10,840 nucleotides of DNA from Haemophilus parahaemolyticus (lineage in GTDB: Bacteria; Pseudomonadota; Gammaproteobacteria; Enterobacterales; Pasteurellaceae), in contig NZ_JAHAHT010000059.1 of assembly GCF_018373095.1 (NCBI RefSeq), positions 1-10,840 on the forward strand, read 5' to 3'. How positions within the stretch are numbered: the first letter of the stretch is position 1; each line of letters begins with the position of its first letter. The notes under the pieces were generated by a model that worked only from the letters and a program-made list of their open reading frames with translations, was not told the DNA's origin and ran no database searches. Shown piece after piece: positions 6,286 through 10,840 of this stretch. The position numbers and the translations under genes were made by a program.

Positions 6286-7152
6286 ATGACAAAAACATCT
6301 AGTGTATTGAGCATCATTAGTTCGCTCTATCATAGTTTGACGAAATCAGAGAAAAAAATTGCAGATACGATTTTACTTTCACCTGATTTGGTGGTGCAAA
6401 GTCCGCTTTCTGAAATTGCAAAACATTTGGATGTTGGAGAGGCGACGTTAGTGCGTTTTTGTCGAACTGTTGGATTTAAAGGATTTAGCGATTTTAAATT
6501 GGAGTTATCCATCGAGTTGGCGACAAAAGAGAGCCAAGATGAGATGATGTTAGATACGGAAATTCTAGCATCAGATGACACTTTTACCATTGCCCAAAAA
6601 TTACAAGCCTCAATAACGAGCGTGGTAAATGAAACCATTAATCTGTTAGATTTAAAACAGCTAGATAGAGTGGTGGGAGATATCAAAAAAGCGGGTCGTG
6701 TGTTTATTTTTGGGGCAGGATCTTCAGGCGTTACCGCAGAAGATGCCAAAAATAAATTGATGCGAATTGGTATTCCTGTGGATGCAACAGGCAATAACCA
6801 CTTTATGTATATGCAAGCTGCGTTGTTGAAAGAGAATGATGTGGCGATCGGCATTAGCCATTCAGGTTATTCCCAAGAAACCGCACATGCATTAAAAATC
6901 GCTCAACAAAACGGGGCAAAAACCGTGGCGATTACGCACAGTTTGCGTTCACCTGTGACCGAATATGCCGACAATGTGTTAGTCAATGGTAACAAACAAG
7001 GCAAATTACAAGGCGACTCGATTAGAACTAAAATCGCCCAACTCTTTGTATTAGATTTAATTTACGCTTTATTGGTGCAGAGTGAAGAAGAACAGGCTGC
7101 TAAAATTAAGCAAAAAACCCTCAATGTCATTCTTGAACAACGTGTAAAGTAA
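6286..7152 (+). CDS. siaR: Sialic acid operon regulator, RpiR family
   Basis: A 288-residue transcription factor with the RpiR arrangement: an N-terminal helix-turn-helix domain (about 1-77; recognition segment near 41-63 with S-E-I-A-K-H-L-D-V-G-E-A-T-L-V-R-F) joined to a C-terminal SIS sugar-phosphate domain (about 127-255). SIS hallmarks are F-G-A-G-S-S-G at 142-148 and S191-H-S-G-Y-S-Q-E-T. Its H. influenzae counterpart (SiaR, also called NanR) sits at the same place between nanK and nanA and represses nan/sia genes, with GlcN-6-P as effector together with CRP. By analogy it should bind near 4549-4612. GGGGGAG just downstream of the nanK stop is a strong ribosome site. Encoded inside the operon it governs, it would be autoregulated. 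Family and role are well supported; the effector is inferred from the relative. Confidence 0.92.
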   Translation: MTKTSSVLSIISSLYHSLTKSEKKIADTILLSPDLVVQSPLSEIAKHLDVGEATLVRFCRTVGFKGFSDFKLELSIELATKESQDEMMLDTEILASDDTFTIAQKLQASITSVVNETINLLDLKQLDRVVGDIKKAGRVFIFGAGSSGVTAEDAKNKLMRIGIPVDATGNNHFMYMQAALLKENDVAIGISHSGYSQETAHALKIAQQNGAKTVAITHSLRSPVTEYADNVLVNGNKQGKLQGDSIRTKIAQLFVLDLIYALLVQSEEEQAAKIKQKTLNVILEQRVK

Positions 7153-7169
7153 AAATTTAGGAGAACATT

Positions 7170-8051
7170 ATGCGTGATTTAAAAGGTATTTTCAGTGCAT
7201 TATTAGTGTCATTCAACGAAGATGGCACAATTAATGAAAAAGGTTTACGCCAAATTATTCGCCACAACATCGACAAAATGAAAGTGGACGGCTTATATGT
7301 GGGCGGTTCAACGGGCGAAAACTTTATGCTTTCAACCGAAGAGAAAAAAGAAATTTTCCGCATTGCGAAAGATGAAGCGAAAGATGATATTGCGTTAATC
7401 GCTCAAGTCGGTAGCGTAAACTTAAAAGAAGCGGTGGAATTAGGGAAATATGCCACAGAATTAGGCTACGATAGCTTATCAGCGGTAACACCGTTCTACT
7501 ACAAATTTAGCTTCCCTGAAATCAAACACTACTACGACACCATCATCGCTGAAACGGGTAACAATATGATCGTGTACTCTATTCCGTTCTTAACAGGCGT
7601 GAATATGGGTATCGAACAATTCGGCGAACTTTACAAAAACCCGAAAGTATTAGGTGTGAAATTTACTGCGGGCGATTTCTATTTATTAGAACGCTTGAAA
7701 AAAGCGTATCCAAACCACTTAATTTGGGCAGGTTTTGATGAAATGATGTTACCAGCAGCATCTCTTGGTGTGGATGGTGCGATTGGTTCAACTTTCAACG
7801 TAAACGGTGTACGTGCTCGTCAAATCTTTGAATTAACCAAAGCGGGTAAACTCAAAGAAGCCTTAGAAATCCAACACGTAACCAATGATTTAATCGAAGG
7901 TATTTTAGCGAATGGTTTATATTTAACCATCAAAGAATTGCTTAAATTAGAAGGGGTGGAAGCAGGTTATTGCCGTGAGCCAATGACTGCAAAAGCAACA
8001 GAAGAACAAGTTGCAAAAGCAAAAGAATTGAAAGCGAAATTTTTGTCATAA
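7170..8051 (+). CDS. nanA: N-acetylneuraminate lyase (sialic acid aldolase)
   Basis: Cleaves N-acetylneuraminate to ManNAc and pyruvate by a Schiff-base mechanism; cytoplasmic tetramer of TIM barrels in the DHDPS/NAL family. The 293 residues match the H. influenzae enzyme in length. Key residues are present: the carboxylate-binding G-G-S47-T48-G-E motif, Y136 (I-V-Y-S-I-P) and the Schiff-base lysine K164 (G-V-K-F-T-A-G-D). The sialic acid-type G-F-D-E-M-M-L-P segment (188-195) separates it from DHDPS. AGGAG upstream sets the start, 17 nt after siaR. Codons look more regular than in fieF or slt, which would suit strong expression (impression only). It is the last gene of the tightly packed part of the operon; the next gene follows after 141 nt containing a palindromic repeat. 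Confidence 0.97.
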   Translation: MRDLKGIFSALLVSFNEDGTINEKGLRQIIRHNIDKMKVDGLYVGGSTGENFMLSTEEKKEIFRIAKDEAKDDIALIAQVGSVNLKEAVELGKYATELGYDSLSAVTPFYYKFSFPEIKHYYDTIIAETGNNMIVYSIPFLTGVNMGIEQFGELYKNPKVLGVKFTAGDFYLLERLKKAYPNHLIWAGFDEMMLPAASLGVDGAIGSTFNVNGVRARQIFELTKAGKLKEALEIQHVTNDLIEGILANGLYLTIKELLKLEGVEAGYCREPMTAKATEEQVAKAKELKAKFLS

Positions 8052-8087
8052 AGATAGAAAATTACTGCACTTATCATGATCCTTTGC

Positions 8088-8149
8088 CGTAGGGTGGAAT
8101 TTAGCCCACCATATATCAACAAGATTGGTGGGCTAAAGCCCATCCTACG
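8088..8149. repeat. Palindromic GTAGGG-type repeat between nanA and nagB
   Basis: The left arm (8088-8110, starting CGTAGGGTGG and ending TTTAGCCCACC) and right arm (8127-8149) are reverse complements at 20 of 23 positions, around a 16-nt A/T-rich loop. It resembles the widely scattered intergenic palindromes with a GTAGGGTGGGC/GCCCACC core found in many proteobacteria, so it is probably one copy of a dispersed element. There is no T-run after the stem, so a plain terminator is unlikely; it could shape mRNA stability or partial read-through. Confidence 0.85.
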
Positions 8150-8192
8150 AATAGGAACATTGATTTGCGGCTAATAATAAAGGAAGGCTAAT

Positions 8193-9005
8193 ATGCGTTT
8201 TATTCCGTTACAAACAGAACAACAAGTAAGCCGATGGGCAGCACAACATATCGTAAATCGTATCCATGATTTCAAACCGACTGCCGAACGACCTTTCGTA
8301 TTGGGTTTACCCACTGGTGGTACTCCATTAAAAACTTACCAAGAACTTATCCGACTTCATCAAGCAGGCAAAGTGAGCTTCAAGCACGTTGTTACTTTCA
8401 ATATGGACGAATATGTTGGTTTGCCTGTGGAACACCCAGAAAGCTATCACAGCTTTATGTATAACAACTTCTTCAATCACATTGATATTCTGCCTGAAAA
8501 TATCAATATCTTAAACGGCAATACCGATGACCATAACGCAGAATGCCGTCGCTATGAGGAAAAAATTAAATCTTACGGCAAAATTCATCTTTTTATGGGC
8601 GGGGTTGGCGTGGATGGACACATCGCATTCAACGAGCCTGCCTCATCATTAAGCTCCCGTACCCGTATTAAAACCTTAACGCAAGATACTTTAATCGCGA
8701 ACTCTCGTTTCTTTGATAATGATGTGAATAAAGTGCCAAAATATGCACTTACGATTGGCGTGGGTACATTATTAGACGCAGAAGAAGTGATGATTTTAGC
8801 GACAGGTCATCAAAAAGCCCTTGCCGTGCAAGCTGCAGTAGAGGGTAGTGTAAACCATTTATGGACCGTGAGTGCGTTGCAAATGCACCGTCATTTCTTG
8901 CTAGTCTGTGATGAGCCAGCACAACAAGAGCTAAAAGTGAAAACCGTGAAATACTTTACCGAATTAGAAGGTGCAGTAGCAGGTACGGATTATCAGGATA
9001 AATAG
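8193..9005 (+). CDS. nagB: Glucosamine-6-phosphate deaminase
   Basis: Converts GlcN-6-P to fructose-6-P and ammonia, the last step before glycolysis. At 270 residues it is close to the E. coli enzyme (266) and is co-linear with it. Active-site residues fall at identical numbers: D72 (N-M-D-E-Y), D141, H143 and E148 (G-V-D-G-H-I-A-F-N-E-P); the phosphate loop is L-P-T-G-G-T-P at 39-45. The allosteric GlcNAc-6-P site of the E. coli hexamer is also kept (S151, S152, R158, K160, Y254), so activation by the upstream intermediate is likely. AGGAAGG at 8181-8187 is a strong ribosome site five bases before ATG. No convincing promoter is visible in the 141-nt gap, so it most likely depends on read-through from nanA. 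If its product drains GlcN-6-P, it also tunes the SiaR signal. Confidence 0.96.
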   Translation: MRFIPLQTEQQVSRWAAQHIVNRIHDFKPTAERPFVLGLPTGGTPLKTYQELIRLHQAGKVSFKHVVTFNMDEYVGLPVEHPESYHSFMYNNFFNHIDILPENINILNGNTDDHNAECRRYEEKIKSYGKIHLFMGGVGVDGHIAFNEPASSLSSRTRIKTLTQDTLIANSRFFDNDVNKVPKYALTIGVGTLLDAEEVMILATGHQKALAVQAAVEGSVNHLWTVSALQMHRHFLLVCDEPAQQELKVKTVKYFTELEGAVAGTDYQDK

Positions 9006-9026
9006 AGATCTATTCTTCATCTTTAT

Positions 9027-9086
9027 GTAGGGTCGAATTACATTTGCCCTATAATCACAAACAATCATAAGGCAAATCGCCCTTAC
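9027..9086. repeat. Second palindromic GTAGGG-type repeat, between nagB and nagA
   Basis: The left arm (9027-9052, GTAGGGTCGA then ATTACA then TTTGCCCTAT) and the right arm (9067-9086) are complementary at 17 of 20 positions when the six extra bases ATTACA in the left arm are looped out. The left arm is also nearly palindromic by itself (GGGTCGAAT...ATTTGCCC). It looks like a worn relative, in structure if not in exact family, of the repeat before nagB. No T-run follows. Confidence 0.72.
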
Positions 9087-9141
9087 GTTTAAGAGCAATA
9101 TAGTTGCTACGTTAAACTGATGTTGATATTAGGAACAGAAT

Positions 9142-10287
9142 ATGAGATACGCATTAACTAACAGTGTAATCTACACTAAATACGAAATTCTACGAGATTA
9201 TGCGGTAGTAATTGATGGTGAAACTATTGAAGCAGTGATCCCGCAAACTGAATTAGAAGAGGACATTAAAACCATTGATTTACAAGGCAATAATTTAACC
9301 GCAGGCTTTATTGATTTACAATTAAACGGCTGCGGTGGGGTGATGTTTAACGATCAAACCACCGTTGAAACACTCGAAATTATGCAGGCGACCAACTTGA
9401 AATCGGGCTGTACCAGCTTCCTCCCAACCTTTATTACTGCCCCTGATGAAAACATCAAAATGGCAGTAGGCGTAATGCGTGAATATCTTAATCGCCATAA
9501 AAATCAAGCTCTTGGTTTACATATTGAAGGGCCTTATCTTAGCATTGAAAAAAAAGGCGTGCATCGCCCTGAGTATATCCGCGAAATTTCCCCTGAAATG
9601 AAAGAATTTTTCTGCAAAAATGCAGATGTAATCACCAAAATAACCATTGCAGCTGAAAACCCAACCATCAATTACACGCCTGATTTTGTGAAAGCGGGGA
9701 TTATCGTTTCTGTAGGGCATTCGAATGCAACCTATGAAGTAGCAAAAGCGGCATTCCATAAAGGGGCAAGTTTTGCAACCCACTTACACAACGCAATGTC
9801 GCCAATCAGCTCTGGGCGTGCGATGGGCGTAGTGGGTGCAGTGCTAGACAGTGATGTTTACACAGGCATTATTGTTGATGGTATTCACGTAAATTACGGC
9901 AATGTTCGCATCGACAAAAAAGTCAAAGGCGATAAACTTTGCATTGTAACCGACTCTCTTGCCGCAGCAGGTGCACCCCCAGAATTAGAAAGTTTTACCT
10001 TCGTGGGTAAAACTATTTACATCAAAGAAGGGCGTTGTTTCGATGCGAATGGTACAATTGCAGGGGCTTCCATTACAATGATGGAATCTATCAAAAATGC
10101 GGTAGAATATGTTGAAATTCCACTTGCGGAAGCGATCCGAATGAGTAACCTTTACCCAGCCCGTGCGATTGGCGTGGATGATCGTTTAGGCTCTGTTGAA
10201 AAAGGCAAAGTTGCGAACTTGGCGGTATTTAGCCCAGATTACAACGTTATTGGCACCGTGGTAAATGGTAAGTGGAAGGCGAACTAA
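9142..10287 (+). CDS. nagA: N-acetylglucosamine-6-phosphate deacetylase
   Basis: Hydrolyses GlcNAc-6-P to GlcN-6-P and acetate; cytoplasmic amidohydrolase-superfamily enzyme. The 381 residues align throughout with E. coli NagA (382). Metal and catalytic residues are present: E129 (G-L-H-I-E-G-P-Y), H193 (V-G-H-S-N-A), H214 (A-T-H-L-H-N-A-M), H249 (V-D-G-I-H-V) and the general base D271 (V-T-D-S-L-A-A-A-G). As in E. coli NagA the usual HxH motif of the superfamily is replaced (D58-L-Q-L-N-G-C-G-G), which fits a single-metal enzyme. AGGA at 9131-9134, seven bases before ATG, supports the start. It lies 136 nt after nagB across a palindromic repeat, and 61 nt before nanQ. It serves both the sialic acid route here and any GlcNAc taken up elsewhere. 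Identification is near certain. Confidence 0.96.
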   Translation: MRYALTNSVIYTKYEILRDYAVVIDGETIEAVIPQTELEEDIKTIDLQGNNLTAGFIDLQLNGCGGVMFNDQTTVETLEIMQATNLKSGCTSFLPTFITAPDENIKMAVGVMREYLNRHKNQALGLHIEGPYLSIEKKGVHRPEYIREISPEMKEFFCKNADVITKITIAAENPTINYTPDFVKAGIIVSVGHSNATYEVAKAAFHKGASFATHLHNAMSPISSGRAMGVVGAVLDSDVYTGIIVDGIHVNYGNVRIDKKVKGDKLCIVTDSLAAAGAPPELESFTFVGKTIYIKEGRCFDANGTIAGASITMMESIKNAVEYVEIPLAEAIRMSNLYPARAIGVDDRLGSVEKGKVANLAVFSPDYNVIGTVVNGKWKAN

Positions 10288-10299
10288 AAGTGTAAACTC

Positions 10300-10315
10300 A
10301 CAAGCGGGCAATTTT
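10300..10315 (+). repeat. Intergenic DNA uptake-type sequence between nagA and nanQ
   Basis: ACAAGCGGG followed by CAATTTT. One core mismatch with a well-matched tail; it is the only copy outside a gene and lies in the 61-nt gap before nanQ. Confidence 0.55.
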
Positions 10316-10348
10316 GACGAACGATTTACAAAATAAAGAGGATTTACT

Positions 10349-10822
10349 ATGTTATACGGCGATTTATCTCGATCAGATTACGCAAAATCACTTCCAGCAG
10401 TATTTGTAAAATGCTGTGAAAAATTAAAAACCTTAGATTTAGCGAATTTAGAAGAGGGATCTCAAGATCTGATCGATGGCATTAAAATGAATGTAATGTC
10501 ATTTGACACCGTGCTGCCAGAAACCAAAAAAGCAGAAATGCACCGCAAATTTATTGACATCCAACTTGTGATTTCAGGCGAAGAGATGATTGAATATTGC
10601 GTTGCTCAACCTGATTTGGCTCAATATGATGAATATCGTGATAAAGATGATTACCAACTCACTTTAACCGAAATGTTAGAAGGTAAAAATGAAGTGGTAT
10701 TAAAACCTAATATGTTTGCAATCTTCTTACCTTATGAACCGCATAAACCAGGTAATGCTGTTAATGGAAAGTGCCAAACCGTAAAAAAATTAGTGGTGAA
10801 AGTGCCGTTTGAAGCATTATAG
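10349..10822 (+). CDS. nanQ: YhcH/NanQ family protein, probable N-acetylneuraminate anomerase
   Basis: A 157-residue cupin-like protein of the YhcH/YjgK/YiaL (DUF386) family. E. coli YhcH, encoded in the nanATEK-yhcH operon, was renamed NanQ after it was shown to speed exchange between Neu5Ac anomers, and genomic context here supports the same role. Visible conserved parts: M47-N-V-M-S-F, K61-A-E63-M-H65-R-K-F-I-D70-I-Q-L, the G-E-E-M block, D-D-Y-Q-L near 100-104, L-K-P-N-M-F-A-I-F-L-P at 118-128, and E130-P-H132-K-P-G. E63, H65 and H132 are likely metal ligands, judged by family pattern only. AAGAGGA at 10336-10342 sets the start. It is the last gene visible in the operon; the window ends 18 nt after its stop without a terminator, so a further gene may follow. 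The family is certain; the exact substrate is inferred. Confidence 0.9.
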   Translation: MLYGDLSRSDYAKSLPAVFVKCCEKLKTLDLANLEEGSQDLIDGIKMNVMSFDTVLPETKKAEMHRKFIDIQLVISGEEMIEYCVAQPDLAQYDEYRDKDDYQLTLTEMLEGKNEVVLKPNMFAIFLPYEPHKPGNAVNGKCQTVKKLVVKVPFEAL

Positions 10823-10840
10823 TTTCGTGTATGAAAGATA

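Noticed and set aside
6330..6854. Long open frame on the minus strand (about 174 codons) across siaR.
   Set aside because: It lies wholly opposite a well-supported gene, shows no recognisable domain and reflects codon use of the sense strand.
8088..8149. Hairpin after nanA as a Rho-independent terminator ending the nan operon.
   Set aside because: The stem is followed by AATAGGAACATT rather than a T-run, and nagB/nagA continue the same pathway on the same strand.
9104..9132. Possible promoter for nagA (TTGCTA, 17 bp, TATTAG).
   Set aside because: Both hexamers match at only four of six positions in A/T-rich DNA, which is expected by chance; operon read-through is simpler.
10314..10342. TTGACG before nanQ as a -35 box.
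   Set aside because: No -10 hexamer occurs at 16-18 bp spacing; the bases there are the ribosome site, and the TTGAC is explained by the uptake-sequence tail.
10831..10840. ATG-AAA-GAT nine bases after the nanQ stop, possibly the next gene.
   Set aside because: No ribosome site precedes it and only three codons are visible, so it cannot be supported.
1..10840. Search for CRISPR, tRNA, rRNA, IS or phage genes, toxin-antitoxin or defence genes.
   Set aside because: None seen: coding regions tile the window almost completely with recognised housekeeping and sialic acid genes, and no spacer-type repeats or transposase motifs are present.

Overview
This is ordinary-looking chromosomal DNA of a gamma-proteobacterium of the family Pasteurellaceae. 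The low GC, the close resemblance of every product to Haemophilus/Actinobacillus proteins, and the DNA uptake-type words all point there. The uptake words follow the Actinobacillus pleuropneumoniae (Apl) pattern, with core ACAAGCGGT and an A/T-rich tail, and not the H. influenzae AAGTGCGGT pattern. The likely source is therefore the Apl branch (Actinobacillus, Mannheimia, Bibersteinia and relatives). The species cannot be fixed from this window alone. All genes are on the + strand, all reading frames are intact, and there is no sign of a phage, IS element, CRISPR array, tRNA or rRNA.

Region 1 (1-4425) holds housekeeping genes: the 3' end of frr (ribosome recycling factor) with a clear intrinsic terminator; fieF (zinc/iron efflux) translationally coupled to a small zinc-ribbon protein of the DUF2310 type; then slt (soluble lytic transglycosylase) with its own terminator.

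Region 2 (4426-4668) is the control region of the sialic acid operon. It holds a good CRP site, a perfect 12-bp palindrome that could be the SiaR operator, a TATAAT -10 box and a strong Shine-Dalgarno sequence. The CRP site centre lies about 70 bp upstream of the inferred start of transcription, a class I activation position.

Region 3 (4669-10822) is a complete sialic acid catabolic operon: nanE-nanK-siaR-nanA-nagB-nagA-nanQ. NanQ speeds Neu5Ac anomer exchange, NanA splits Neu5Ac into ManNAc and pyruvate, NanK makes ManNAc-6-P, NanE converts this to GlcNAc-6-P, NagA deacetylates it to GlcN-6-P, and NagB deaminates that to fructose-6-P. SiaR (RpiR family), encoded inside the operon, is the probable sensor; its H. 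influenzae counterpart responds to GlcN-6-P, the NagB substrate. The first four genes are packed with 11-17 nt gaps. nagB and nagA are each preceded by a gap of about 140 bp holding an imperfect palindromic repeat beginning GTAGGG. The siaPT transporter, which sits divergently next to nanE in H. influenzae, is absent here; slt takes its place.

I found no previously undescribed system. The points most worth a second look are the paired palindromic repeats inside the operon, the CRP/palindrome/promoter arrangement, the missing transporter, and the coupling of a zinc-ribbon protein to a zinc exporter.
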